DNA of 64,000 nucleotides from Lachnospiraceae bacterium. GTDB taxonomy: Bacteria > Bacillota > Clostridia > Lachnospirales > Lachnospiraceae. The notes under the pieces are model-generated. The model was not told the origin of the DNA. It saw only the letters and a list, made by a program, of their open reading frames with translations, and did no database searches. Shown in pieces: positions 41,671-52,149 of the stretch. A program made the position numbers and the translations under genes. The DNA is taken from the NCBI GenBank assembly GCA_017938315.1, contig JAGBBV010000032.1, positions 48,397-112,396 of the forward strand. The letters are read 5' to 3'. The stretch's first letter is position 1; each line of letters opens with the position of its first letter.

Positions 41671-44600
41671 GCTTGGTGAATTTGAAGAACTGCGTTCCTG
41701 TTTAAAAAAGCCCGGAAAGGCAGTAGCAGTTACCGGCTGCGCAACATCCCAAAAACTTCATATGGCAGATGGACTCTCGGAGGGGTTTAAGAACCGGCTG
41801 ATAGTAACTTTTAGTGATCTTCGTGTAAAAGAAATACAGGAAGATTATCGTTTTTATGACAGGAATGTCACAAGCTATCCTGCAAGGGACTTGATTTTCT
41901 ATCAAGCTGATATTCACAGTAACCAACTTACCAAAGAGAGAATGAAGTGCCTGCGAAGAATGCTGGAGGGAAAACCTTTTACGGTGGTAACCACTTTCAG
42001 CAGTCTGATGACACCGCAAATCCCCTTGTCAGTGTGGAAGGACAGCATTATTTCTATTGATAAAAAGTCTGAAATTGATGAAAGAGGACTTGCCCGTAAA
42101 TTGGTGGCACTTGGGTATGAGAAGAATTATCAGGTGGAGGCCCCGGGACAGTTTTCCATCCGTGGCGGTATAGTGGATGTTTTTGATTTGACGGAGGAAA
42201 ATCCTTATCGTATTGAACTTTGGGGAGATGAAGTAGACTCCATCCGTAGCTTTGATATTTTGAGCCAGCGCTCCATAGAGAAGTTGGAAAGTATAAAAAT
42301 TTACCCGGCCTGTGAATTGATTTTAACAGATGAGCAGCTGAAATGCGGTATGGAAAAGATTGAAAAAGAAAGTAAATCTTTTTCGAAAAAACTGCGGGAA
42401 GAGATGAAAACTGAAGAAGCCCATCGCATTGAAACTTCCCTTAAAGAATTAATGGAAGAGGTTTATGAGTTTAAAAACTTGGTCAATTTAGACAGTTATG
42501 TCCATTATTTCTATGAGAATACATCTTCCTTTTTGGAACTGTTTGATAAAGAAAAGACATGCATCTTTATTGATGAGCCATCCAGAGTCAGGGAACATGC
42601 ACAGGCTGTTGAACTGGAGTTTCGCGAGAGTATGATGCACCGAGTGGAAAAAGGATATCTTTTGCCCGGACAGATGGAACTTTTGTATTCGGTAGAGGAG
42701 ACCGCGGCGAAACTACAAAGTCACAGGGTAGTGATGCTGTCTGCACTGGATATGAAAAACCCGCTCCTTAAAGCAGATAAAAAAGCAGATATTTCCGTGA
42801 AGAGTATTTCGTCTTATAACAATAGTTTTGAAGCACTGTTGCAGGATTTGCGGAGATTTAAAAAGAATGGCTATCGGGTACTTTTGTTATCCGGTTCCCG
42901 GACAAGAGCGGCCCGTCTTGCACAGGATTTGCAGGAACAGGAAATTACCGCTTTTTATACGGAAGATCCGGACAGGGAAATAAAGCCCGGAGAAGTCATG
43001 ACTTATTACGGCAGGGTGATGAAGGGATTTGAATATCCCCTTCTCAAATTTGTTGTGATTTCCGAGAGCGATATTTTTGGTGCAGAAAAAAAGAAGAAAA
43101 AGAAGAAGAAAAAACAATATGAGGGACGCAAAATAAATGATTTTGCGGAACTGAAAATCGGTGATTATGTTGTCCATGAAAATCACGGACTTGGTATTTA
43201 TAAGGGCATTGAAAAGGTAGAAGTAGAAAAAGTTGTTAAGGATTATATTAAGATAGAGTATCGTGGTGGCGGTAATCTTTACATCCTTGCGACAGGACTC
43301 GATGTGATTCAAAAATATGCGTCTGCAGATGCCAAGCCGCCTAAGTTAAACAAGCTGGGAACCCAGGAGTGGGCGCATACCAAGACAAAAACAAGGGAAG
43401 CGGTAAATGAAATTGCAAAGGATCTTGTGGAACTATATGCTACAAGACAGCAGTCGGAAGGTTTTCCTTACGGAAAAGATACGGTTTGGCAGAGAGAGTT
43501 TGAAGAGATGTTTCCCTTTGATGAGACGGAGGATCAGCTTGCGGCGATTGAAGCCACCAAAAAGGATATGGAAAGTACCAAAATCATGGACCGGCTGATT
43601 TGTGGTGACGTAGGCTACGGCAAGACGGAAATTGCTATCCGGGCTGCCTTTAAGGCGGTACAGGAAGGCAAGCAGGTAGTGTATCTGGTACCCACCACTA
43701 TCTTGGCACAGCAACATTATAATACCTTCGTGCAACGTATGAAAGATTTCCCGGTAAGGATAGACTTGTTGTCCAGATTCAGAACTTCTGCGGAGCAGAA
43801 AAAGACCGTAGAAGATTTGCGGAAAGGACTGGTGGATATCGTTATAGGTACACATAGAGTGCTTTCAAAGGACGTCGTATTCAAAGATTTGGGGCTTTTG
43901 ATTATTGACGAAGAACAACGATTTGGAGTGTCCCATAAAGAAAAAATAAAGAAGATGAAAGAACAGGTGGATGTTCTTACATTGACAGCAACGCCTATTC
44001 CAAGAACTCTTCATATGAGCCTGATTGGAATCAGGGACATGAGCGTACTGGAGGAAGCGCCAAATGACCGTCTTCCGATTCAGACGTATGTGATGGAATA
44101 TAATGAAGAGATGGTCAGAGAGGCTATCGTGAGAGAACTTTCCAGGGACGGGCAGGTATATTATGTATATAACCGCGTCAACAACATTGCAGATATTGCG
44201 GCAGGAATCCAGAATCTGGTACCGGAGGCAACTGTGGCCTTTGCTCACGGACAGATGCAGGAGAGAGAACTGGAGAGAATCATGTACGATTTCATCAACG
44301 GTGAAATTGATGTTCTTGTATCTACCACCATTATTGAAACCGGACTTGATATTTCCAATGTAAATACCATGATTATTCATGATTCCGATAACATGGGGCT
44401 TTCCCAGCTCTATCAGCTTAGAGGCCGCGTGGGAAGAAGTAATCGCACAGCCTATGCATTTTTGATGTATAAGAGGGACAAAATGCTGAAAGAAGTGGCG
44501 GAAAAACGTCTTGCAGCGATTAAGGAATTTACGGATTTAGGCAGCGGATTTAAGATTGCCATGAGAGATTTGGAAATCCGCGGCGCAGGTAATCTGCTGG

Positions 44601-45175
44601 GTGTAAAGCAGCACGGACACATGCAGGCTGTGGGATATGATCTCTACTGTAAGATGTTAAATGAAGCAGTAAAGAACCTAAAGGGAATCAGTACGGTGGA
44701 GGATTTCAACACTACCGTTGATTTAGATGTGGATGCGTTTATTCCCCCGTCATATATTATGAACGAAGTGCAGAAACTGGATATTTATAAGCGGATTGCA
44801 GGGGTGGAGACACAGGCAGAATGTGACGATATGAAAGAGGAATTGTTAGACCGTTTCGGGGAAATTCCTACGGCGGTACACAATCTGCTGCGCATTTCCA
44901 TGATTCGTGTAATGGCACATAAACTTTATATGACAGATGTAAAAGGCAAGAACGGGGAAATACAATTTATTTTAAAGCCGGATGCGAAAATTGCGGCAGA
45001 AAATATCCCCGTGCTTGTAAAAAAACATGATAAATTTAATTTTAATTATAAGATGCTTAGGTTTATCAAACGCTATGTGAAGTGTGGTGTTGTGGAGAAG
45101 GATGCCCAGACACTGCTTTCACTTACCGAGGAACTGCTTACGGATATGTGTAAGCTTCTTCCTTTGCAAAGGTAA
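41642..45175 (+). CDS. mfd: Transcription-repair coupling factor
   Basis: 1177 residues; removes stalled RNA polymerase and recruits UvrA. In order: UvrB-homology region, a linker, the RNA-polymerase-interacting domain (DYVVHENHGLGIYKGIEKVEV), and RecG-like helicase motors with GDVGYGKTEIA (Walker A), LLIIDEEQRFG (DEEQ box), TLTATPIPRTLHMS and QLRGRVGR, plus a C-terminal TRCF domain. A run of nine Lys codons around base 43090-43115 lies just before the polymerase-binding domain. The start overlaps pth and has only a weak ribosome site, so translation is probably coupled. Confidence 0.96.
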   Translation: MRTLQAPLSELGEFEELRSCLKKPGKAVAVTGCATSQKLHMADGLSEGFKNRLIVTFSDLRVKEIQEDYRFYDRNVTSYPARDLIFYQADIHSNQLTKERMKCLRRMLEGKPFTVVTTFSSLMTPQIPLSVWKDSIISIDKKSEIDERGLARKLVALGYEKNYQVEAPGQFSIRGGIVDVFDLTEENPYRIELWGDEVDSIRSFDILSQRSIEKLESIKIYPACELILTDEQLKCGMEKIEKESKSFSKKLREEMKTEEAHRIETSLKELMEEVYEFKNLVNLDSYVHYFYENTSSFLELFDKEKTCIFIDEPSRVREHAQAVELEFRESMMHRVEKGYLLPGQMELLYSVEETAAKLQSHRVVMLSALDMKNPLLKADKKADISVKSISSYNNSFEALLQDLRRFKKNGYRVLLLSGSRTRAARLAQDLQEQEITAFYTEDPDREIKPGEVMTYYGRVMKGFEYPLLKFVVISESDIFGAEKKKKKKKKKQYEGRKINDFAELKIGDYVVHENHGLGIYKGIEKVEVEKVVKDYIKIEYRGGGNLYILATGLDVIQKYASADAKPPKLNKLGTQEWAHTKTKTREAVNEIAKDLVELYATRQQSEGFPYGKDTVWQREFEEMFPFDETEDQLAAIEATKKDMESTKIMDRLICGDVGYGKTEIAIRAAFKAVQEGKQVVYLVPTTILAQQHYNTFVQRMKDFPVRIDLLSRFRTSAEQKKTVEDLRKGLVDIVIGTHRVLSKDVVFKDLGLLIIDEEQRFGVSHKEKIKKMKEQVDVLTLTATPIPRTLHMSLIGIRDMSVLEEAPNDRLPIQTYVMEYNEEMVREAIVRELSRDGQVYYVYNRVNNIADIAAGIQNLVPEATVAFAHGQMQERELERIMYDFINGEIDVLVSTTIIETGLDISNVNTMIIHDSDNMGLSQLYQLRGRVGRSNRTAYAFLMYKRDKMLKEVAEKRLAAIKEFTDLGSGFKIAMRDLEIRGAGNLLGVKQHGHMQAVGYDLYCKMLNEAVKNLKGISTVEDFNTTVDLDVDAFIPPSYIMNEVQKLDIYKRIAGVETQAECDDMKEELLDRFGEIPTAVHNLLRISMIRVMAHKLYMTDVKGKNGEIQFILKPDAKIAAENIPVLVKKHDKFNFNYKMLRFIKRYVKCGVVEKDAQTLLSLTEELLTDMCKLLPLQR

Positions 45176-45189
45176 ATATTGCTTTTATT

Positions 45190-45237
45190 AGGAACTAAGT
45201 AGCTACAAGATGGTTTGTGGTTGCTTAGTTCCTTTTT
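45190..45237 (+). terminator. mfd terminator
   Basis: AGGAACTAAG (45190-45199) pairs with CTTAGTTCCT (45224-45233), then TTTT. Confidence 0.88.
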
Positions 45238-45265
45238 GTCGAACTCTGTAAAGACAGAATTTGAT

Positions 45266-45293
45266 TTTACATAAAACTTACAAAAACATTACC
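45266..45293 (+). promoter_or_regulatory. PHO-box-like repeats upstream of pstS
   Basis: TTTACA, CTTACA and ATTACC start at 45266, 45277 and 45288, an exact 11-bp period like PhoP/PhoB boxes (TTACA-type repeats). A TACAAT -10 candidate is at 45331-45336. The response regulator and kinase for this circuit are probably those at 51.5-53.5 kb. Confidence 0.65.
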
Positions 45294-45403
45294 TGAACAT
45301 GATATTTTCATAAAAATATAAGTGCTAAGATACAATCAAAGATGAAGCGAATAAGGCAACGCTTCATGTGAATACATATATTTGTAATAAGGAGATATGA
45401 AAA

Positions 45404-46273
45404 ATGAAAAGTAAGAAAGTATTAGCACTTGTATGTGCAGTGGCAATGACATTTGGATTAACGGCATGTGGAAACAAAACTACAACTGAGACAAAAACTG
45501 CCCAGACAGAAACAACTGAAACAGAAACAGCAGATTTAACAGGCACCATTTCTATGGCAGGAAGTACATCTATGGAAAAACTGGCTAATGCAGCAGCAGA
45601 AAGTTTTATGGAAAAATATAGCGGTGTAACAGTGACAGCTGAATTCACCGGTTCTTCGGCAGGTGTGGAAGCAGTACTTGCCGGTGGTGTAGATATCGGA
45701 AATTCTTCCAGAGCTTTAAAGGATGATGAAAAGGGAGCAGGTGTTGTGGAAAATATTGTAGCAATTGACGGTATTGCAGTAGTTGTTGATCCTGCAAATA
45801 CAGTGGCAGATCTGACAAAGGAACAGTTGATTAGTATTTATAAAGGTGGAGTAAAGAACTGGAGTGAGATTGGCGGAGAAGATGCACCTATCGTAGTTGT
45901 AGGACGTGAAGCCGGATCCGGTACAAGAGGCGCTTTTGAAGAATTGCTTGAAATTGAAGATGCATGTGTATATGCAAGCGAATTAGATAGTACAGGCGCA
46001 GTAATCGCAAAGGTGGCAGCGACCCCTGGTGCAATTGGATATGTATCCCTAGATGCAATCAATGATTCTGTTACAGCTGTTAAACTAGAAGGTGTAGAAG
46101 CAACTGCAGAAAACATCAAAGCCGGCAACTATTTCTTATGTAGACCGTTTGTAATGGCTACTAGGGGAGAAATCTCTGAGCAAAGCGAAACAGTACAGGC
46201 ATGGTTCGAATATCTTGCGTCCGATGAGGGAAAAGAAGTGATCGCAGCTGTAGGTTTAATCGTAGTAGATTAG
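45404..46273 (+). CDS. pstS: Phosphate ABC transporter substrate-binding lipoprotein
   Basis: 289 residues. Lipoprotein signal with lipobox LTACG (lipidated Cys about residue 22), a Thr/Glu-rich tether, then the phosphate-binding fold with SMAGSTSMEKL, NSSRALKDDEKG and GREAGSGTRGAFEE. It captures phosphate outside the membrane for PstCAB. First gene of pstSCAB-phoU, under PHO-box-like repeats. Confidence 0.96.
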   Translation: MKSKKVLALVCAVAMTFGLTACGNKTTTETKTAQTETTETETADLTGTISMAGSTSMEKLANAAAESFMEKYSGVTVTAEFTGSSAGVEAVLAGGVDIGNSSRALKDDEKGAGVVENIVAIDGIAVVVDPANTVADLTKEQLISIYKGGVKNWSEIGGEDAPIVVVGREAGSGTRGAFEELLEIEDACVYASELDSTGAVIAKVAATPGAIGYVSLDAINDSVTAVKLEGVEATAENIKAGNYFLCRPFVMATRGEISEQSETVQAWFEYLASDEGKEVIAAVGLIVVD

Positions 46274-46298
46274 GATGCATAGTAGTGAGGTAATTATT

Positions 46299-47237
46299 TT
46301 GAATAATCAGCACACTTTCTCAATTGTTGGAAACAGTAAAAATAAGTCAGCAGTGGAAAAAATGGCACAGGGTATTTTTACCCTGTGTGCGTTTATTGCT
46401 ATTTTAGCAGTTATATCCATTACGGTGTACATGATAATAAACGGAATCCCGGCATTATTGGAAGTTGGGCTAAAAGAACTTCTTTTTGGGACCGTCTGGA
46501 AACCGACGGCAGAAAATCCGTCCTATGGAATTTTATATGTTATTTTAACCTCTATTGTGGGGACGGTCATGGCAGTCGTTCTCGGTGTGCCAATTGGCAT
46601 TTTGACAGCTGTTTTTTTGGCAGAAACAGCACCGAAGAGACTGGCGGCTCTTGTGAAACCGGCGGTGGAGCTTTTGGCAGGTATTCCGTCTGTTATTTAT
46701 GGCTTGTTGGGACTTATGATTTTGAATCCGCTTATGTATAAACTGGAACTTTTTCTGTTTAAGGATTCAGAAACACATCAGTTTACAGGAGGTGCCAATT
46801 TGCTTTCTGCGGTGATTGTACTTGCGGTTATGATTCTGCCTACTGTTATAAATATCAGTGAGGCAGCAATAAGGGCAGTACCGAATTCTCTGCGAAATGC
46901 GTCCTTTGCACTCGGAGCTTCTGAGATTCAGACGATTTTGAAGGTAGTGCTTCCCACGGCAAAGTCAGGAATCATTACAGCGATAGTACTTGGTGTAGGC
47001 AGGGCAATCGGAGAAGCAATGGCGATTACATTGGTTTCCGGAAGCTCGGTAAATGCACCATACCCGTTTAATTCAGTCAGATTCCTGACAACGGCGATTG
47101 TGTCAGAGATGGGATATGCGGCAGGAATGCACAGACAGGTGCTGTTCACGATCGGGCTGGTACTGTTTGTTTTTATCATGGTCATCAATATATCCCTGAC
47201 AAGTATTTTGAAGAAAGGGGACAAAGACAATGGATAA
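46299..47237 (+). CDS. pstC: Phosphate ABC transporter permease PstC
   Basis: 312 residues with six membrane helices and the permease EAA-type loop (RNASFALGASEIQTILKVVLP). The first in-frame ATG (46275) lies one base after the pstS stop without a clear ribosome site, while TTG 46299 has GTGAGGT at ideal spacing, so I choose TTG. If ATG is used, the protein gains eight residues. Overlaps pstA by eight bases. Confidence 0.92.
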   Translation: MNNQHTFSIVGNSKNKSAVEKMAQGIFTLCAFIAILAVISITVYMIINGIPALLEVGLKELLFGTVWKPTAENPSYGILYVILTSIVGTVMAVVLGVPIGILTAVFLAETAPKRLAALVKPAVELLAGIPSVIYGLLGLMILNPLMYKLELFLFKDSETHQFTGGANLLSAVIVLAVMILPTVINISEAAIRAVPNSLRNASFALGASEIQTILKVVLPTAKSGIITAIVLGVGRAIGEAMAITLVSGSSVNAPYPFNSVRFLTTAIVSEMGYAAGMHRQVLFTIGLVLFVFIMVINISLTSILKKGDKDNG

Positions 47238-48102
47238 CAGTATTTTGAAGAAAGGAACAAGAGTTTCGGATTGTATTATTAAGTTCTTCATCTATTTGGC
47301 TGCGGGAGTTTCTGTGCTCTTGCTGCTCGGAATCATAGGTTATGTTTTTGTGAAGGGAATCAGTAATGTGAACCTACAGTTTTTAACAACTGTTACCAGT
47401 ACCCTGAAAGGGACGGTAGGTGTTGCAGGCAATATTGTGAATACACTTTATATGATTATTATTACCTTAATAATCGTCACGCCGATTGGAGTTGGTTCTG
47501 CCATTTACTTAAATGAGTATGCGAAACCGGGTAAACTGGTACGTGCCATTGAATTTACTACGGAGACATTATCAGGAATTCCTTCCATAATTTTTGGTCT
47601 GTTTGGCATGGTATTTTTCGGAAATGTCTTTGGGTTTGGCTATTCTATTTTGACAGGATCCCTGACACTGACTATTATGGTACTTCCGCTAATCACAAGA
47701 AATACGCAGGAGGCATTAAAGACCGTACCGGACAGTTATAGGAGTGGTGCGTTGGGTATGGGTGCAACGAAATGGTATATGATAAGAACTATTCTTCTTC
47801 CCTCTGCTATGTCTGGTATTATTACAGGTGTAATTCTTGCAATCGGAAGAATCGTGGGAGAGTCGGCCGCTCTTTTGTTTACGGCAGGAAGCGGATACCT
47901 TTTGCCAAAGACCGGTATGGGATTTGTAAATAAAATTATGGAGTCCGGCGGAACGCTTACAATCCAACTGTATTTAAGTATGGCAAAGGCGGAATATAAT
48001 GTGGCATTCGGCATTGCTGTAGTGCTGGTATTTATTGTTCTTATCATAAATCTGTTAACAAAATATCTGGCTAAGAAGTTGGATGTGAATAAAAGACAGT
48101 AA
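47230..48102 (+). CDS. pstA: Phosphate ABC transporter permease PstA
   Basis: 290 residues with six membrane helices. Motifs GVGSAIYLNEYAKPG, ETLSGIPSIIFGLFG and the cytoplasmic coupling loop RSGALGMGATKWYMIRTILLP are typical of PstA. Forms the membrane channel with PstC. AAAGGGG precedes the ATG, which lies inside the end of pstC. Confidence 0.95.
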   Translation: MDNSILKKGTRVSDCIIKFFIYLAAGVSVLLLLGIIGYVFVKGISNVNLQFLTTVTSTLKGTVGVAGNIVNTLYMIIITLIIVTPIGVGSAIYLNEYAKPGKLVRAIEFTTETLSGIPSIIFGLFGMVFFGNVFGFGYSILTGSLTLTIMVLPLITRNTQEALKTVPDSYRSGALGMGATKWYMIRTILLPSAMSGIITGVILAIGRIVGESAALLFTAGSGYLLPKTGMGFVNKIMESGGTLTIQLYLSMAKAEYNVAFGIAVVLVFIVLIINLLTKYLAKKLDVNKRQ

Positions 48103-48116
48103 AACAGGAGTAAAAA

Positions 48117-48881
48117 ATGAACAGACAACAACATAAAATAACGACAGAACATCTGAACCTTTATTATGGACATAATCATGCACTTAAGGATATCAATATG
48201 AATATATCACCCGGAGCAGTGACTGCGTTTATCGGTCCGTCCGGTTGCGGAAAGTCCACTTTCTTAAAGACTTTGAACCGCATGAATGATTTGGTTGATA
48301 ATGTAAAAATCAGTGGGAAGATATTCCTTGATGGAGAGGACATCTATGACCCTAAAGTGGATACTACCTTACTGCGCAAAAAAATGGGTATGGTATTTCA
48401 GCAGCCCAATCCCTTTCCTATGAGCATTTACGATAACGTGGCTTATGGACCCAGAATTCATGGGATTACAAGTAAAGCAAAGTTAGATGAAATTGTAGAG
48501 AAATCTCTTCGTGATGCAGCGATTTTTGATGAAGTAAAAGATAGATTGAAAAAGTCGGCACTGGGGCTTTCGGGTGGACAACAACAGAGGCTTTGCATTG
48601 CAAGGGCACTTGCGGTAGAACCGGAGATTCTTCTCATGGATGAGCCTACTTCAGCACTTGATCCGATTTCCACTTTGAAGATAGAGGACTTGATGGAAGA
48701 ATTGAAGAAAAAATATACGGTAGTGGTAGTGACTCACAATATGCAGCAGGCGGCCAGAGTATCGGATTATACAGCCTTTTTTTTGGTAGGAGAGGTAATT
48801 GAGTTTGACAGTACCAATAATATTTTCTCAAGACCACAGGATAAGAGAACAGAAGACTATATTACAGGACGTTTTGGATAA
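48117..48881 (+). CDS. pstB: Phosphate ABC transporter ATP-binding protein
   Basis: 254 residues. Walker [11 protein letters not shown]-loop [17 protein letters not shown] (PstB-specific), signature LSGGQQQR, Walker [13 protein letters not shown]. Drives phosphate import through PstCA. Fourteen bases after pstA. Confidence 0.97.
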   Translation: MNRQQHKITTEHLNLYYGHNHALKDINMNISPGAVTAFIGPSGCGKSTFLKTLNRMNDLVDNVKISGKIFLDGEDIYDPKVDTTLLRKKMGMVFQQPNPFPMSIYDNVAYGPRIHGITSKAKLDEIVEKSLRDAAIFDEVKDRLKKSALGLSGGQQQRLCIARALAVEPEILLMDEPTSALDPISTLKIEDLMEELKKKYTVVVVTHNMQQAARVSDYTAFFLVGEVIEFDSTNNIFSRPQDKRTEDYITGRFG

Positions 48882-48901
48882 GCGGAACAGGAGGGATAGA
48901 T

Positions 48902-49564
48902 ATGTCACCTAGAACAACATTTGAAAATGAACTCAAGGAGTTGCATAATCATGTAACAGACATGGCATGGCAGGTTGAGAAAAACTATGAACAGTTATTT
49001 GATGCACTTGCAAGGAAGGATGAACAGGAAATCATCAGAATAAAAGAGGATGATAAGGAAATTAATCAGAGACAGAGAGAAGTAGAATCAAAGTGTCTGC
49101 TTTTGATTACCAGGCAGCAACCTGTAATTGGAGACCTCAGAGTGGTGACGGCAAGCCTAAAAGTGGTAACCGACATAGAACGGGTGGGAGACCATTTGGC
49201 AGATATGGCAGAGCTTTTTCTGCGAATGGGATTAAAGGAAGTGTCAGTTTATTCACAACATCTTATGCCCATGGCACAGGCAGCCAGAAAAATGGTTAAA
49301 ATGGCAGTGAATGCGTTTGTAAACAGGAATGAGCAGGTTGCACGGGAAGTGATTGCAGGGGATGATGAAGTGGATGAATTGTTCAACAAAGTGAAGAATG
49401 ATTTAATCGAAATTTTGAAAAAAGAAACAAGGGATGTTGACGATTGTATTGATGCTCTTATGATTGCAAAGTATTTGGAAAAAATAGGTGACCATGCGGT
49501 AAATATTAGTGAATGGGAACTTTTTCAGGAGACGGGAAACATCAGTAAAGTAAGAGTTTTGTAA
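48902..49564 (+). CDS. phoU: Phosphate signalling protein PhoU
   Basis: 220 residues, all helical, two three-helix PhoU domains with the metal-binding ExxxD-type repeats (DIERVGDHLADMAE and LEKIGDHAVNISEW). It links transporter state to the sensor kinase and represses the Pho response when phosphate is plentiful. Last gene of the pst operon; no clear terminator follows. Confidence 0.96.
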   Translation: MSPRTTFENELKELHNHVTDMAWQVEKNYEQLFDALARKDEQEIIRIKEDDKEINQRQREVESKCLLLITRQQPVIGDLRVVTASLKVVTDIERVGDHLADMAELFLRMGLKEVSVYSQHLMPMAQAARKMVKMAVNAFVNRNEQVAREVIAGDDEVDELFNKVKNDLIEILKKETRDVDDCIDALMIAKYLEKIGDHAVNISEWELFQETGNISKVRVL

Positions 49565-49661
49565 ATAAAAAGTAAAATTCCTATACCCAAAAAGTAATAA
49601 ATAGTGTAAAATAAAGACCAAATAGGTTTTTTATACTCAATACTACCCGGAGGGATAGGAA

Positions 49662-51431
49662 ATGGATATTTTTAGTGTACTAACGATGATTGGTGGATTA
49701 GCACTCTTTTTATATGGAATGGATGTGCTTGGAGACGGATTAAAAAAATTGTCCGGCGGAAAATTAGAAATTATTTTGGAGAAACTGACATCCAATAAGC
49801 TTATGGCTATTTTATTGGGGGCAGGTGTGACAGCAATTATTCAGTCATCTTCAGCTACTACCGTTATGGTAGTAGGTTTCGTAAATTCAGGCATTATGAA
49901 ATTGTCACAGTCTGTAGGGGTTATTCTTGGTGCCAATGTAGGTACTACGGTAACGGCATGGATTTTGAGCCTTGCAGAAATTAGTGGAACCGGTTTCTTT
50001 ATGAAGTTGCTGAAACCCACATCATTTTCTCCGGTGCTTGCCATTATCGGCGTGATTATGTTATCCATGGCTAAAAAAGAAAAGCATAAAGATGTTGGTT
50101 CTATTCTGATAGGCTTTGCTGTTCTTATGTTTGGTATGAATACGATGTCCGGTGCTGTAGAGCCTTTGGCAGAAAGCCCGGCATTTGCCAATATCTTATT
50201 GATGTTTTCCAATCCGGTACTTGGTATGCTTGCCGGTCTTATTTTGACAGCGGTGATTCAGTCCTCTTCTGCATCTATCGGTATTCTGCAGGCACTTTGC
50301 GTGACCGGTGCAGTAAGTTTCCAGACGGCAATTCCGATTATTATGGGTCAGAATGTAGGTACCTGTGTAACAGCACTTATTTCCAGTGCAGGTGCAGGTA
50401 AGAATGGTAAGAGGGCAGCTCTGGTACATTTATATTACAATATTATTAAGACCGTAGGTTTCATGGTGATTTTCTACGCGTTACATGCAGCCCTTGATTT
50501 TGCTTTTATGGATGAATCCATCAGTGCTCTTGGAGTTGCGATTGTACATACGGCATTTAATGTTGTTGCAGTTGTTATTATTGCACCATTTTCGTCTATC
50601 CTAGAGAAGATGGTTTATATAACACTTCCGGAGACACAGGAAGAATTGGAAGCGCAAAAAGGAAAGAAAATGGTTCAACTTTTGGATCCCCGTTTCTTAA
50701 GTACACCGGGATTTGCGCTTGAACAGTGTAAAAATGCAGCGCTCGATATGGCAGAATATACAAGAGAAGCTTTGTTCCTTGCAATACAGATGTTTGACAA
50801 ATTTGACGAAAAATCTGCGGAAAGGGTCATTGAACTGGAAAATATCGTAGATCATTATGACGATGAAATTGGCTCATATCTTGTAAAATTAAGTAGCCGG
50901 GATTTAACGGAAAAAGACAGTCAGGAGCTCTCTGTTTTACTGCATTGTATTGGGGATATTGAACGTATTGCCGATCATGCGATTAATATTGTGGATGGTG
51001 CAAAAGAAATGGTTGGAAAAGACCAGTCATTCTCCAAGAAAGCACAGGAAGAATTGGCAATTTATACAGGTGCCATTAAGGATATTGTAAATACAACCAT
51101 ACTTGTATTCCAGGAAACAGATTTGAAACTGGCAACTATGATAGAGCCTATGGAAGAAGTAATTGATTACTTAAGTGAAGAAGTGAAGAAACGTCACTTA
51201 AAGAGACTGCGTAAGGGTAAATGTTCCATTGAAATGGGATTTGTTTTGGCAGATCTTACTACCAACTATGAAAGAGTATCCGATCATTGTTCTAACATTG
51301 CGCTTGCGATGCTTCAGTTAAATGAAGACAATTTTGAAACACATGAATACCAGGATCAGATGTCAAGCAAGGATAACCTGATGTTCATGGCAGAAGTAAA
51401 GCATTTGAAAGAACGTTATCAGCTTCCTTAA
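49662..51431 (+). CDS. Na+/phosphate cotransporter with C-terminal PhoU domain
   Basis: 589 residues. N-terminal NptA/YjbB-type transporter with two inverted copies of the QSSSATT/QSSSAS motif (AIIQSSSATTVMVVGF and AVIQSSSASIGILQAL), then a cytoplasmic PhoU-like domain (IGDIERIADHAINIV, YERVSDHCSNIALAML). Such proteins move phosphate with Na+, often outward. The position between phoU and the Pho two-component genes suggests membership of the phosphate regulon. CCCGGAGGG precedes the ATG. Confidence 0.92.
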   Translation: MDIFSVLTMIGGLALFLYGMDVLGDGLKKLSGGKLEIILEKLTSNKLMAILLGAGVTAIIQSSSATTVMVVGFVNSGIMKLSQSVGVILGANVGTTVTAWILSLAEISGTGFFMKLLKPTSFSPVLAIIGVIMLSMAKKEKHKDVGSILIGFAVLMFGMNTMSGAVEPLAESPAFANILLMFSNPVLGMLAGLILTAVIQSSSASIGILQALCVTGAVSFQTAIPIIMGQNVGTCVTALISSAGAGKNGKRAALVHLYYNIIKTVGFMVIFYALHAALDFAFMDESISALGVAIVHTAFNVVAVVIIAPFSSILEKMVYITLPETQEELEAQKGKKMVQLLDPRFLSTPGFALEQCKNAALDMAEYTREALFLAIQMFDKFDEKSAERVIELENIVDHYDDEIGSYLVKLSSRDLTEKDSQELSVLLHCIGDIERIADHAINIVDGAKEMVGKDQSFSKKAQEELAIYTGAIKDIVNTTILVFQETDLKLATMIEPMEEVIDYLSEEVKKRHLKRLRKGKCSIEMGFVLADLTTNYERVSDHCSNIALAMLQLNEDNFETHEYQDQMSSKDNLMFMAEVKHLKERYQLP

Positions 51432-51463
51432 AAATATGAAGGCTCATTAGAGTCGGAGGAAAA

Positions 51464-52138
51464 ATGGCAGTTATTTATATAGTGGAAGACGATGAAAATA
51501 TCAGAGAAATTGAAAAGATTGCACTTGGGAATTCGGGATATGATGTCTGTGAATTTTCAAGTGCTGCAGATTTTTTTTGTTCACTAAGAGAGAAAACTCC
51601 AGACCTGCTGCTTTTGGATATTATGCTTCCCGATGCGGATGGTATTGATATCATCAAAGAAATTCGGGAAAATAAGAAAATCCAAATGATTCCGATTATT
51701 CTCGTAACGGCTAAGACCACAGAAATAGATAAGGTAAAGGGATTAGATGCAGGGGCAGATGATTATCTGACAAAACCTTTCGGTATTATGGAGTTGATTT
51801 CCAGAGTAAAGGCACTTCTTCGCCGGACAAGTAAGGAAGCGGCGGAAAAAGTTGTGATAGTGGGAGATGTATGCCTTGATATGGAAAAACATTGTGTGAC
51901 AGTAAGTGGTGAAAAATGTGAACTCACTTATAAAGAATATGAGCTTTTAAAATTGCTTATGACAAAGGCCGGAATTGTTACATCCAGAGAAGATATACTG
52001 GACAAGGTATGGGGGACGGATTTTGAAGGAGAATCCCGCACTTTGGACATGCATATAAAAACCTTACGGCAAAAATTAAAAGAGTCTGGCAGTATGATAA
52101 AGACTGTACGTAATGTAGGTTATATTTTTAATGCATAG
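51464..52138 (+). CDS. phoP: Phosphate-type response regulator (OmpR/PhoB family)
   Basis: 224 residues. Receiver domain with acidic pocket EDDEN, phospho-acceptor Asp52 (LLLLDIMLP) and conserved Lys in TKPF, then a winged-helix DNA-binding domain (LTYKEYELLKLLMTKAGIVTSREDIL, DMHIKTLRQKL). It likely binds the repeats before pstS, which is inferred from context. Followed after 11 bases by its kinase. Confidence 0.92.
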   Translation: MAVIYIVEDDENIREIEKIALGNSGYDVCEFSSAADFFCSLREKTPDLLLLDIMLPDADGIDIIKEIRENKKIQMIPIILVTAKTTEIDKVKGLDAGADDYLTKPFGIMELISRVKALLRRTSKEAAEKVVIVGDVCLDMEKHCVTVSGEKCELTYKEYELLKLLMTKAGIVTSREDILDKVWGTDFEGESRTLDMHIKTLRQKLKESGSMIKTVRNVGYIFNA

Positions 52139-52149
52139 AGGAAAACTGC

